A stretch of 64,000 bases of DNA from Strigamia acuminata (Eukaryota; Arthropoda; Chilopoda; Geophilomorpha; Linotaeniidae): positions 8,767,605 through 8,831,604 of the forward strand of contig OX442321.1 in assembly GCA_949358305.1 (NCBI GenBank), given 5' to 3'. A program made the position numbers and the translations under genes. Numbering within the stretch: the first letter of the stretch is position 1; every line of letters starts with the position of its first letter. Shown here piece by piece: positions 48,001 through 62,150 of this stretch. The notes beneath the pieces were generated by a model. The model saw nothing but the letters and a program-made list of their open reading frames with translations. It made no database searches and was not told the origin of the DNA.

Positions 48001-51000
48001 CACCAACGACCATCATATTTTCTTTGCCAACAAACTTATTATTCTAAAAGCCATCAACACAACAAACTTCAGGTGCATTATACAAGTTTAATAAACTAAA
48101 ACATCAACAAACTCACGAAAAAGGTGTCACTGTATAAATAATTCTACGCTCAATGGATTCATCAGAAAATATGATTTATTTTTTTAGGAAAATAATGTCT
48201 TTACTGTCAGCTTTAATTGCTGACAAAATTAACATTGAGAGCACTTGACCTTTAATTAAAAGTTAGATGATTAAGATTCTTCCATCTTGTGTTTATCCCA
48301 CACGCGTCCTTTTATCATTTAGATAAAATATAGGTCTATAAAAGCAAGGTCATATTTTGTAAGTAAAGAATAAATTAGATGGTGCCACGAAGCTTAGTGA
48401 TCATTTATTTTGTGCTGACATTTTTATACAGTTATTCCCGCAATTAAACGGAATGATGGGCCTGCAGTGCTGACGTAATTTGATTTGTGCCCTCGGTGTC
48501 AAATGAATAAGAGTCCGAGTAAATTTAATTAATAAATTAAAATTCTAATACCTTAATATTAATCATATTTACGCCACGAAAATTTCAACTTAATTCAAGT
48601 TATCACTTAAATCTCTCTTAAATCCATCCGTAGACGGAACATGTGATAAAAAAAAATATTTTTTATTTTCATCTTTTTCTTTCAGATGTATCCAGCAAAG
48701 AGATGGTGATGGATGCACTTGCAAAGGTCTTTTGGGAAGTTTTCGCACCAGATGAAAGAGGTGTAAAAGAAGATGCAAACGATAGATAAACAAGTAAAAG
48801 AAAGAAAAAAGAAAAGATGTGCGGCTTTGGCTGCGCAAATACCCATCTCAGCCATGAAGTAGTGACAAATGGAAGCGAACGAAAGCAAGCGACTCTCGAC
48901 ACCATTCTCAAGAGAAAGGACACTAGTACGGCAACAAAAGCAATCACAAGTTCCCCAAGTGCGTACCCAACTGATAAAGAAGGAAGGAATGATCGGAAGA
49001 AACAGTCAGCTCAATGAGTATTACCAGATTGCCTCCATCGTACGAGATTGATATTATTTTTCACCATAAAATTGGCGCAAAAATGTGGAGAATGTGAACT
49101 GAAGCAGCGCGACCGAAGAAATAATAGGATATATGAGAAGCAATCAGACATACAACATAAGAAATAGCCAAATGGTTGAAATAGTTGAGCCCCTCGCATC
49201 TGCCAGAGTGGGCTCATCTGCCTATCAGCGCTTCAATAGAAGCGGCCCCTGATGGTCGGCTGCGCGTTGCACGCTCACCAAAGCGTTTCCATACTGACGT
49301 GCTTGGCATTCCGGGCCTCTCGTGGCCAGAGGTAGAAACACAAAAGAAATGATGTCTGAAGGAATCATTTTTTCCCGACTTGCCACAAAGAAGAATGATA
49401 AAAGAAAAAGTACGTAAATGCCAACGTGAGTGTTACACAAAATTGCGATTCGCACGAGTGACCATTTTCTACTATCTCCTGCTAAAATTGCAAGAATAAA
49501 ACTCTTTGAAAAGTAGGTAACTCTCGTATAATAACAATATGATCCTCCTCCAGCCTCCTTTTTCTTTTAAATTTTTCATTCCATCTTTTTTTGCCATAAA
49601 TAAAACTTTTTACGGTTTTGTTTTTTGCTTAAATGATCAGTGCTGATTTGAATCATAAACAAACACGAAACGTACATTATTCCAAAACTTTTTACGTAAA
49701 AATTGGCCGTTCTTTTCGGTTTGTTTGCTTTTAAGAAATAAAAACACTTTTTTTTGTTGTCTATTCAATTACCTTAAGTGGTTTGAATTAATCGAGATTC
49801 TAAATTCCATATAATACATTTAATAAAATATGAAATAAAATATTAACGATTTATCTCGCAGTATTGCAAAAGAAAAGAGAAAAAAATCTCCTGGAAAGTT
49901 TTCGTAATCTCTATAAACATATTTTGTCTGAGTCGTACAAAGAAAAATTAATAATTTCCGTGAAACGAAAATATGATTCTAAAGAACCGTCACTCAAATT
50001 GTAACGCTCTTTGAATTAATCTGCGCGCTCGTGCCATTGGGGAAAAAGAGAGAAGAAAACTTCATCAAAATGTTAATTTTGTGAGGACAATGTTGCAGCC
50101 AAGCTTCATTTATTCGATTCGCTCAACTTTCCTTCTTCTCAAGGGACCAGTTGGTTTCATAATTGATCCTTTCTCTTTCCCTTTCTTTCTCTCACATGTC
50201 AAAAGACGAAAAACTTTTAAAGTCCTCACATAAACAACATTTACACACGTTGTGCACGTCTCGCTTGTTAATGCAAACAGATAAAAAAAAAAGAATCAAA
50301 TAAAAATAAAAAGAATTTAATTCCTAACGACAACAAGTTGATACATTTGTCTGAAGACTAATTGAAGTTGACTCAATGAATCATGTCTTTTTTTTTCAAC
50401 TTTTAAACCTGCTGATAGAACTTTTCTCTTCATCCGCATCTCCCTGTTTTAAGCCCCTAAGTAAAGCTCTTTCTATCGACGTAGAAGAGAGAGGAGAAAA
50501 AATGGATATTTACTCTTAAAGTAAGGGAAAAGACGACTTAACACTTATCTATTTTCCTTGCAAGATTAAGAGAGGCTGTGATTTGATTTGTGAGTCTCGC
50601 ATTTTTATCTCCTGCTTAACATTGCTCGTAGCTATGTATCACACATTTCATGCGGTTGTGGTAAAGGAAGCTACAAAGGATTCAGAAACCAATGAAATAA
50701 GCGTGCACAATTTGAAGAAAAAAAATGTACTCATAAATGAAAAGAAATTTTTTTCTAATGAAATTTATTCATTACCTCCCACTTAATCCCAATTTGGCAT
50801 TTTGATTTAAACTCCATAAAATCACTTAAAGCACTTAGGATAATTGAAATTTTATCACATAAGACAGCAAGAAAAAGAAATGTTTATATCAGCAAAGGGC
50901 TAAGGAGATTAAACCCAGAGAAAAAGAAGAAAAAAAAGTCAGACCAAAACTTTTTTATTTTTTTATATTTTTTTCTAAAAAACAAAGTCATAGTTTAAAG

Positions 51001-54000
51001 GTTTGACCAAATAGAAAGAAAATAAATAAATGAATTAAAACTTTTCTCATTTCTGCAGCCCCAGCCTTCATATTAAAGCGAATCGCGGCCCTGATTGGGT
51101 TAACCGTTCCGTTGAAACGCATTCGCCAAACATTCGGATTCTTGCCAAACAACCCTTTTGTGCCGCAATAAGATCTAAAGGAATTCCCTTCCAAGGGTCA
51201 TCAGTTGCGCTATCGAACGTAGTTTACCCAACAAATGTGGCGGCATTGAATGAAGGTAGTTGCGGAAGCAAAGCGAAGTTACTGGCAGAGAAAAACTCGA
51301 GACGACAACACGAAGCAAGTAAGAATAGATGCGATCGTCGTATTTGAAGAATAGGGTCAAGTTTCACTCTCGCTCCACTGAACAGAACCGAGAGGTCTGC
51401 CAAAAGATGGAGAATTTTACTCAATTGCCCACGCCAAAAAGACCAAGGGAGTCTTTCTCTCTTCGCCTCGGTCTTGGCAACTTGCCTCACAGTCTATGAC
51501 AAGCTTAATTCCCCCGACACAAAGAACAAATCAAGATGTAATGAACCTCATCATTAACAAGAATAAGAGACAAAATAAAATTATAAAAAATATTTTTAAA
51601 AAAAAATTAAAAAAAAAAAAACTTACATAGATTAAATTGGTATCGTCTTTATAATTTCATTTCCTTCTAGCCTACATTTTAATTTCATCATTAAACTGGA
51701 GAGATTGTAATACACAGCGTCTTAATTGCGTAACATTTCAACAATAATTTCGCATGTAATCAAATCCCGAGAAAGAAAAAAAAAGTGAATTAACTTTCTC
51801 AATATATTCACTCGACGTTTACGGAGCGATGAATGATTAATTTAAATATAAGCACACTTGGTCTGGACGATTTAAACCTCGGTCATAAATATTGCACAAC
51901 ATGACGCGGCTTAAACGAGTCAAAAAATAAATAAAGGCAACAAGTGACATGACGAACATGGCGGTAATGATCGGTCAACTATGCGCTTGCTTTTTACTTT
52001 AGAAAACAAGAGCAATAACGCAACAACATTTAACCACTCATGTGCAACCCTAAATTAAGTTATGTAACTATAAATCACCATAATACAGAATGACAAGAAT
52101 GCCATACTTTTATTGTCTATTGTAATGGAAAGCATTTAAGCGCATGGGCCTGTGCCGAAATGTTATTGTTTAATGTAACGGATGGCTTCATAAAAATGTC
52201 GCAAATTGCGCCTGCCACTTTCCCCTCGTTATTATTCACTTCTCCATCTGCCTAGTGAAACTTCTTCAAACATTCTTTAAAAGTTGAACGCACCAATTGG
52301 AGCACTGACTTGTGAGTTTGATTTACTCGCATTTTACCAAAAGCGAATTTATCTCATTCTTATTTCAACAGGCGATCTTTATCCTTTTTCTTGGTTGTGT
52401 TTAATCTGAGGTTAGGCACTAAAGTTTTGCGAACTGACAAGCAGGTGGCCTTGGGTCGTGCGGGGATGCAGGGTAAAGATGTCGTGGTAGATGATGAAGG
52501 GACAGTAGTAAATCACACGCTTTACTGCTAGGAAAGAGCGAAAAAGATTTTTTTTTCTTTAAAAATCTCTCTTTAAGAAGACATGGTCCAACAGAGAAAA
52601 CTTCTGATTTATGAGTTGAGTGGAAGATGCTGTTGCTGGCTTGCTCCGAATCTCTTCTTCTTCACAGACCGTATTGAAAGAAAGATTAGCTCCCAAACAC
52701 ACATTTCCCATCCTCATTTCCCCAGTAAATAACGGCCGTGTTTAAACGATCTAATAACCATAAACCCCCACCTTTTCTGATAGCGCTTATTTCCTTATCA
52801 ATCAAATGATAACACTCCCGTGTTGTTCCTTCACAAATTCACTCATTTAACTTTTTCACACGCATTAAACAAGACAAACATTTATTTAATGCGTTTAACA
52901 CATTAAAAAGGGGCCAAAAAACAAGGAAAACCTAATTAACTTTTCTTGTTATAAGACCCTTATCTTGTTTTACGAGTCCGGGCAAAAAATCTTGTTTGAT
53001 GATTGTTTTAGCCACTCAAGAAAAGAGAAAAACTGCGAGGAAATAGCCTAAGCTGGCCCCCAAATGTCCACAGCACGTTTTACTGACATTATTAAGCCGT
53101 CGTTTTACACTGGTTTCACACACACATCAAACACATTTATGACCGAACTCTAAAACTCCCTTTTCTCTTTGCCGCACTACTGTTACGTCACAAGCAACAG
53201 TTCAGATAGCACCATCAGTTACGATTACTGCTTCATGCAAGTGAAATTTTATATCCTTTTCTGGAAAAAAAACCTATGGGCTGAGGAGTTGTTTAACGAC
53301 TGTGTGTGTTCAGAATTTACGCGACTGATAAACAACTATACGGACGTTGTTAATGATGTACATAAAGAGATCTTTACTCGATTCCCTTCCTAATGGCCAC
53401 AATTTCTTTTTTAAATTCTTTTCTTTTGAAAACTTGAATTTAAATGTAATTATAATAATACTTCTGAGAAAAAAAAAAGAGACCAACTTCTTAAATCCAG
53501 ACGACCAAGGTTAGGGTTAGGAACAAACTTAATGCCAGGTGTAAATAATGCAGCCTGGCGCCGTCTGGTGGTATGCTTTGACAGATTTATTCATACAAAA
53601 AAAATGTTGCAAGTTTTGCAGGTGCATTACGGTACGAAAAAAATCTCAAGCTGAATTTTAAAAAATTCATTTTTAACCTATACTTTATTTTTTTTTATTC
53701 TCATAAATTATTTATACGCTCATTTAAATAAAAATAAGCCTCGTCTCGACCCACAAGAATTGTGGCGTTTACAACGGATAATTTCACGACATAAAACAGC
53801 GCATTATTGGTACAATAAATCCGGAGGAAAAAAAAAAAACACGAGTACTAATGAGAAAATTCATGACACCTTTTTCCCTTCGGATTTACATTAGATAAAT
53901 CGACATTTTGAACATGAATTTTCATTCCATTCGCGTACCCATGTATTATAAAGAAAAAGAAAAAGAAAAACATTCGCTGCGCAATATCTTCCAAGAGATG

Positions 54001-55854
54001 GGGGATCGTTAAGAGCATATGGGAAAAGTTACGATAAAAATCACATGCTGCAAAAACGCGAAACGGCAGGTTAAATAAAACAAGTTGCAAAAAAAAAAAA
54101 AAAAAAATATTAAAAAATCTAAAAAGAATTGCACAAAAAGTAAGCAAGAATAAAATTACACTTGATTTAATTCCCCAACTTCTTTTCCGTCTTTTGCTTG
54201 CACATGCGAATCTTATGCTGGTGTTGGTTGCAAGTTTTAGATAAGAAATGACAGCTCAAGGGAAAGTGAGTTGACATCAAATGAAGAAAAGCCATTAAAA
54301 CTAATTTACTTTATTTTTCACACAGCCCGAGAAACGAGGAGAAAAAGAAAAGAAGAAAACTGCCATTGCTTCTTTCTCTTATCTCTCAACTTTTGCCAAT
54401 TGGATGCACCAGCTTTAAGAAGAAAGGAGCGTATAATATCATCAAGAAAAGGCAAGAAAAAACGCATTAAATTCTCGTGTAAATTATTAATTATCCACAG
54501 TCCATTAATTAAAATGATTCATCTCGCAACACCTGGGTTTGTGAGGACACTAACCTCTTTTAAAGAGAGACAAATTCCACGTTTTGCTACGTCTCCAATT
54601 TTAGACCAATAATGTGATTACCAAGATGTGATAAAATCACAGCTTAAACCTAATATTAAATAACTTTTTCTCCTTTTGGTTTCATACATTATTCAGGTCC
54701 AGCAAGGGGAAGATAGAAAAAAAAGTGGAGCCTTCTCTTCTTTACTTTTGTTTTTACTCAAAATGAAAAAGAAAAGAAAAAAAATCTTTCTTAGCAAGGC
54801 GAAAATTCCCATTGAAAAGACCAATGTCTATTTGTTTAAAGCTTTACGTATCACATGACAAACAGGAGGGTTCCATCAAAGCTGACCACAAAGTAATGGC
54901 TTTCTTTCGGCTGGAAGAAACGTGAACATTATTCACAAACGATTTCCTTCGAATTAATTGAATAAATAAATTGTACACTAGACACACAAGCGAGCATCTT
55001 TCCTCCACTTGGGTAGTGTCAACACAACCTTAACTACAGCTCATTTTAAGTTTACGCCACCGTAAAGAAGCTGTCAGCTGTGAGTCCATTTACAGGATGT
55101 GGTTCACATGACAAAATATTGGATACCTAATCCTGAATAGAGAGAGCTCTGCACCTGGGTAGCGCTGAATAGACCTTTGGTGCTTTCAAATTAGAGCTGA
55201 GATTCGGGTTTCGCTTTGTTCAGTTTTCTTTTCTTCCACATCTGATTAATGTCAGGATCGTCATCTTTTGCCGACCCGTGATTGTTGTTGCTAGACATAC
55301 AGAATAATTAAAGAAAAATTCCATATCTTCTTCAGGATTATTTTTACCACAAGTTAATTAAATCATCTTTTACATCCATATTGTTTTTTACGTAGTGAAC
55401 ATCCAGCGCCAGCAGTAGCAACTTGAATCGCCCGTTATTAAAAATAAAGAACTCGTACCGCATCTGGCATAGGATATTCCATCAAGCCTGACCAGGTCCT
55501 CTTTTCGTTCGTCTAGTTTTTTGATCGATAAAAAGTGGGAGGTAAAAATGCTTTTGTTTGAATGCATTATCCTTAGCCCTTTAGCAGTCTTCTAGCAAAG
55601 CGGCTCGAAGGAAAAGCAGGCAAGTGCAAAAGAAATGCAAAAACATCTCCCTGTAGCCACACCTTGGCGCGACTTATTTAACAACATGTAAATTACACGG
55701 CTTCAACAGCTTTCCATCTGCATCTCATCACCATTCCTTGATCTCTGGCTGATACATATTTTTCCATCTTCATTGGAAATTAAAACAAGAACGAACAACA
55801 CGAACGCGTTAAGTCAAAACTGCTGCAATCTACTCCAAATTCGTCAGCGCAAGA

Positions 55855-55856
55855 GC

Positions 55857-55890
<34 letters not shown>

Positions 55891-55892
55891 GA
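55855..55892. repeat. (GA)n microsatellite
   Basis: GAGAGA run interrupted once by GAAGAG. Confidence 0.9.
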
Positions 55893-58800
55893 GTGAGCGG
55901 GATAGAAAAGGATGATGGCAACCTTCATTTCTCTGACTTAACGACTTTTCCCTCCAATTCTTTATGCATTCAAACAGCGAAATGCTAGGGAACTAAGCTT
56001 AATTGGTCATCTCATCAGAGGAGACCGGCTTCTTAGAGAAGGAGGAGGAGAAACTTTTCCTACTTTAAAACTGGTTTTTGAAATTGAGCTTCACAAAAAT
56101 GAGGACGATCATGATGATAATTGAACCCTCCATTCCCACACACAATCATTCCGTGGAATAAATTCATTTTTTTTCTTCTTTCGTCTTGATTTTTAATGAG
56201 ATTGCCCCCCTTTATCAACCATTACAAGCAGCACAGTTCAAAAAGTGGCTTCTAAATCAACATAGTTGCGAAAAGCATATATCTTTACTCTGCTCGCATT
56301 TCGACAGCAAGCTGTTAACGTTTGCACAAACCTGATTATGAATTTCCAATTATTCCATCATTTTTATAAAAACACGACCTCATTATCAAAAATCAAAATA
56401 AATAAAAACAAAAATAAATAAAAAAACTTTACATTTTGATGTCAAAACAATCAAATAAATTTCCTAAAAGTACATCATATTTTTCTTTACCAAAAAAAAG
56501 GTAAAAAAAAAAATAATAATAAAAAACAAAACCAATAAAAATATGAAACATTGCTCGTTTTTTGTTTCATTTTTTGCCTCATGTAGCTCCGATCTTGCCA
56601 TGATCTCCTTTTCCTTCGTTTATTGCAAAGTTGCTCCCAAAACGAGCTTCATTACGAAAAGCAACGTTAATTCAATTTCTGTCGACCACAGAACGAAGGA
56701 ACCCGTGCTTAATGAATATCATTTAACACATTTGTACCTGAAAAATAAAATCAAAGCAGCAGATGTTGCGGAGGTAAAAATGCGTCGATGACGGAACAGA
56801 GAGATGCGCGCAGAACAATAATAAGCGCAATATTGATCTCGCAATTTGAAGGGAGGGAAAGTTTGCAAAACAAAACTTTTCTATTTGAAATTCCAATGCA
56901 TTTTCATGTGAATAACAATTCTGCTGGATTCACATGAGCACCATCCATTTTCCTCAAGCTTACGTCATTAATCATTGATGATTGATTTCTCTCGAGTTCT
57001 ATAGATTCGTGAATAGTTGACTGCTGCATGAAGCCAACCATCCATTTCCATCCCTTGCTTAATTCACAAGGTGCCAAAACTTGTTATCTATTTGCATAAC
57101 GTACTTCAACTTATCTTTTCCAAACAAAATCTTAAATGTTCCAGCAATAAAATAAAAAAAATTGTTGCGATAAAAACCATCACAAGTATTAAAAAATATT
57201 AAATATTTATGCATTTCGCATTCGCTTCCAATTTTAATTCGCGCGTAAACATGTTATTTTAATTATCGGAAATAATGTGTATACAATCTGTCAATGGCAA
57301 AATGGAGCATAAATTAAAATGGGCAAGTGGTTTCCAAACATCACGCTAAAAAATTTTTTTTTTGTTTTTTCTTTAAGCAACGAAGAGAAATGTGAAATAT
57401 TTTTAATTATATCAAACTTGAAAATGCTTTTAAGACATTTTTTTAAATAAAAAAAAAAATGTGCATTGATTTTTTTTTCAAAAAAGCTGGATTTTTAAAG
57501 TTATAAAACCATTTTTAAAATAGCTACTTAGATAATAAAATAACATCAATCATCCAGTAATCTTGTCTGCATAATCCCCATCCACGAAGCACAACCTACA
57601 AAGATTTACACAATTTGACACGACACGAATAATCACTTTAACAAGCAAATGATTACTCATCACGCATTAATTTACTATAAAACGAAAAAGAAGACATTCC
57701 TTTCACGTATATATTTATATATTTCCAGCACAAATGAAAAAATGAATGGAATTCTACCGAGCAAGTGAAAAATCAGTTATGAAACTTGAAAAAGTTGGAG
57801 CAAAAGAGAGAGGAAGGAGAAGATTGAATACCCAGAGTTGATCTCTCAGATCACCGCTTTTAAACTCAACCAATCAGAAAAAGAGAGAGAAAACTTTTCA
57901 ACAACTTTCCTTCTTGCTCCTCTTCATCCGGGCAAAAGGAAGCCTTTAAGAAGAAGGAAACGTGACAAGATTGTGTAACTACAATCTTTTCACTTTACTC
58001 TTGTGTGATTGACATATCACGTGATTGAAAACCAATATACTGCTTGTTATTTAGGGCTTCGCAACAGCCCGAGAATACTTTATTCTTTATTCCCCTTTTC
58101 ATATGAATAAGGTCCGAAGTAACGAATAAAATTTTTTTTTTACCAATTCCTTTTTTTCACTCGGTCGCGACTCATTAAAAGTTCAAATCGTTCGCACGAA
58201 ATCGCATCAATTTCAATTTGGTGTGTCGAAGGAGACTTAAACCTGATGCAAAAGTTAATCATTTAAGGCTTTTAGGATTTACAGCATTTCAAATTATTTA
58301 CAACCGCAAGAAAAAGGATAAAAAAAATGCTACCTTGACTAAACAGTGGCATTTAATTTGGCATCGCACGTCCTCCTGATGAAGATTAATTAAACACCGA
58401 GTGCACCTCATCAAACGACTGCAGGTCCACCAACAACAACAACAAAGGATCACGTCACAATGACTAAGCACCATCAACACAAGGTGGCGCTGGAAATGTG
58501 ATGAAAAAGTAGATAGGTGAACGGCAAAGCTTTTTGCCTTGATGAATGGAATGGAGCTGTAATTTGGACCCACTAAGGAGACAAAATGGATAAATGGCTG
58601 ATTTTGTGGTTCGATGGCCATTGTGAAAGTGAGATGAGAAAATAAGTCAATTATTGTGTATCGTGTTGATGCCAGACATTAGTTATGTGTGTGTGCTAAG
58701 TAAATAAAGGTGTCACGAAAAGATTAAGGGGGAGAAGAGAAGAGAATGGATGAGAGATGAGAAAGAAAAGAAAAGAGACTTTATTTAATTCCATCCTTTA

Positions 58801-60487
58801 AATTAAACGTATATCGATTTATGGGAGTTGAGAGATGAAAAAGGGCGCTTTAAATTCTGGTAATTACAAAAAGTCATTTAGATTTCGTTTTTAATTGTTT
58901 AAAGAGAAAGATTAAAATTAAAATTAAAAGATTTCGACACGTTTATTGAGTTTTAGCAAGTTTTAAATAAGAAAACAAACTGTAATGCTCGTTATAGCAG
59001 TTTATCGCCAATAAAAGATCTTTTTTTTAATTGTTCATTATTTTTATCAAAAAGCTTTAAATCTTAAGAAGTAGTAATTGCCAATTATTGGGTATTCGAA
59101 GTGTTCGTGCTAAAAAAAGAATGTGTAAAACTTAAGTCAATTTTTTGCCACTTTCTTAACGATTTTAAATGAACTTTACCCCGGAAAGACCCGCCCTCTG
59201 GAAATCGTCCAAAGAATTAAGACTGAGTGTATTTTTCGCTGATATCAGCTTTTTCCCTTCGCTAAAAAATCACCATTTTTTTTATTTCCAACTCTTCAGT
59301 TTCTTTTAATTTAAAAAGAATGATAAAAGAAAAGAAGAGAACACACGCTTCTGGCAAAAAGTCAAAAAACATTTTTTTTTTCTTTTTTCCTTCAGAATTA
59401 TTTTTTAAACTTTCTTTCCTCATTTGGTAAATCTGTCGACCCACCAGGTGGCGGGATTGTAGTTCTCTCCCTTTTCAATTGACTACCTCGCAACCAACAA
59501 AAACAAAGCAATTTCCTTTAAATAGTTTTCCTTTTTAAATTAGAAAAAAAAAATGAAGAAAAGTAGAAAAATTTTCAAAATCGTACATCACGTGTCATAT
59601 CTTGCATTCTTGAGGCTTTGCTGTCTGGCAGAGTTGAATAAAAGCGTTTTTAATGATCGCTCGCTACAAGAATACACTTCTTAATTAAAATTCCATTTTA
59701 TCTCTTTCTCTCATTTTAATTATTTCTCATTTCAAGATAGAAATGTTTAAATAAATGGTAAGAAGCCCCCTAAAGCTAAAACGTAAAGCTCCTCTCGCAT
59801 TCTCTCAGCGATACACGCTTAGAATGCTTTCAATTACTACGAGTAAACAACAGGGCACAAAATTCCATTTTCCTTGATTAACTCATTCTTTCAATCTCAA
59901 ACACAAACCTCTATTACAACCAATTACGCTGAATTTTCCATTTGCTAAATCCAACTAAATTACCTTAAAATAAACTCCTTTCTTACAAATTGATTCCTGC
60001 TTCTTCTCTTAACTGCCTTCCTCCTGCAATTCACAATCTTTAAAATATTAAAACGACTTTTCATTCACACCAACAAACTTACACAACCGCTCATTTATTT
60101 TTTACACACACTAACGATCTCCGTGTGTATCCAATAAATAATAATACAAAATGGCGTCTAGGGGCTTAGTTATCATCGAGAGTAATTATCGGAATGCTTT
60201 TATTTATAAAGACTCACTTCCTGTTTAATATTTCTAGCCTAATGAGTTGTTATAATAAAGACAATTGATTTTCTGCTTTGTTCTCGAGCTTGAGAATAAA
60301 TTCCAAAGAATTTTACCACTTAATGGTTAATTAAAATAATCACTAAAATTAAGAAATAATATTTTTAAAAGACTAATCGAATAAAATGGAAATTATAAAA
60401 AAGAAATCTCCTCAGAACTTCGAATCGTATCACTTTTGGCAGTGCAATTGAAACACGACAACATGTTGCCGAAAATATTTGATTGGA

Positions 60488-60534
60488 TTTCACCGCAAAT
60501 CGCATCACCTTCATGAGAGTGATTTGCGATGAAA
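60488..60534. repeat. Imperfect hairpin, 14-bp stem
   Basis: TTTCACCGCAAATC (60488-60501) pairs with GATTTGCGATGAAA (60521-60534) with one C/A mismatch and a 19-nt loop. Size and shape are microRNA-precursor-like but short. Confidence 0.5.
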
Positions 60535-61729
60535 TGTGGTTCAAAAAGATCCGAGAAACTGTTTAGATCACAGCTGGTTTGCAGACTTAAATTTGGAAAG
60601 TTCTGAGAAAGTGTTTAAATCAAAGTTGGAATTCGCAGGCTAGCTGTAATCCTTTCCCAGTCAATGTCTGGGCTGCTTGGCCAATCATTGAGAGGTGCAA
60701 CGTGCTGGAATCAGGTCGTCGAGTCGTAGTTGCCATTCGACGGCGATCCCTGTCGTTTCATGTGCGTCGGATCTTCTTCGACTTTCTTTCTTCTCATGAG
60801 AATTTCATCTCATTTCTCCTCACAAAGGGTAAACTTAGGAGATCAAAATAAGCAATTTACTTAATTTGACTCGTGGGTCCAATTATCACTTGAATTATCA
60901 CCTACAATCTTGATTGTATTTTTGGTTTACAGGAGCGAGAGTGTTTTGTGTGGTTACGTTGCAAAGTTCGGCATTAGATTGAATTTCTACAGCAAAATTT
61001 TCCTCACAGGATGTGGCAGATCCTGTGAACCATGTAAGCAACCCTAATCACCATGGAAACTCCCTACTTGGAGCAATTAGGAATCGCACATCAGAATTGT
61101 GGAAAAAATTACAAGAAATAAGCTTACATAAATATATTTTCCAATTTAAAACAATCATCATTGTTAAGAATATCTCGAAACTGAATCTCGAGATCACCAC
61201 AACACAGATAACCAGCAGATGTAGCTTTTAAATAAACAGGTCATTTAGCTAAGCTGTGTGTAGTTCAAATGTCAGACGAAACGTGAAACTTAGATGACTA
61301 TAAAATTGCACTAGGCAACACTTTGGCTGCCTGGCAATGGCAAGACACCGAAACTAAAGAGCAGCAAAAATACAACCACAATGTTGTATTGTCAAAATTC
61401 CAAAATCTTTGACAAAAATTCAAAGAACCAACGAGTGACGACTGAAGACGAAAAGCCTATACAGTTTTGATTTATTGTTTATAGTTAAGAGTGCCATTAA
61501 TGTCATTAAAACCACTTTACTAACAACAAAGAGTGTTATTTCTCAAAGTAAATTAGCTCAGCTCAACATACCATGAGATAAAACATTAAAAAAGCTATAA
61601 AACAAACTTGAAACCTCCAAACTTGTTGCCAGATGAGTGCACAGCGCCTTTGACTAAAGAGCCACTTATTTATATATCAATTTTACACAACATTAAATAA
61701 AGCCAATAAAGAAAAACGTTCCCCTATCA

Positions 61730-62150
61730 CATAATGCCGACTACGGACCCCCAAATCAGCAAAGCAAAACCTCTACGCCACACACTACGCACAAGCATGG
61801 ACTGTGAAGATAATGCACTTCACTTGGCCGAAGATGGCGCCCATCAATAGATAGCATCAGATCAATATAAGAAGCATTGATAGGAAGCGTAGCCACTATC
61901 CACATCCCGCACCTGATCCCCTGGACCCTGCAGGATGTGGGGGATCAATAGGATTTACCGATCTGATTCACAAGAAAATTTTTTTTCGTTTCGTTTCTCA
62001 CTTTTATTTGAACTTGGTATAGCCGGAAGCCCGCTCGAGATCAAAGGATCAATAAAAGCGGACCCTGTCTCCTGTGTGTGCCTGTTATATCTCCAAGGAA
62101 TAAACTATGTTGCTCCAACTCGGATTTACTATAACTGAGTGACGTTGAGA
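61730..62150. repeat. GC-richer island, possible solo LTR or decayed repeat
   Basis: Composition shifts abruptly. There is an internal dyad around CCCTGCAGG with CCACATCCCG...GATGTGGGGG at 61900-61945. A segment GGATCAATAAAAGCGGACC to AATAAACTATG resembles an LTR R/U5 region with two AATAAA hexamers. No terminal repeat pair or target duplication was found, so this remains a weak call. Confidence 0.3.

Noticed and set aside
49225-49455. Minus-strand 76-codon frame in a GC-rich island
   Set aside because: A good-looking GTGAGC donor lies inside, but no family similarity and no exon chain.
58298-58621. 107-codon minus-strand frame
   Set aside because: Odd composition (Cys/His/Leu runs), no motif and no neighbouring exons.
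60563-60585. miR-2-family-like seed (ATCACAGC)
   Set aside because: Only the seed matches and no clean precursor hairpin surrounds it.
61011-61034. 24-nt microexon between cctcacag and GTAAGC
   Set aside because: The splice-like ends are attractive, but no partner exons were found.
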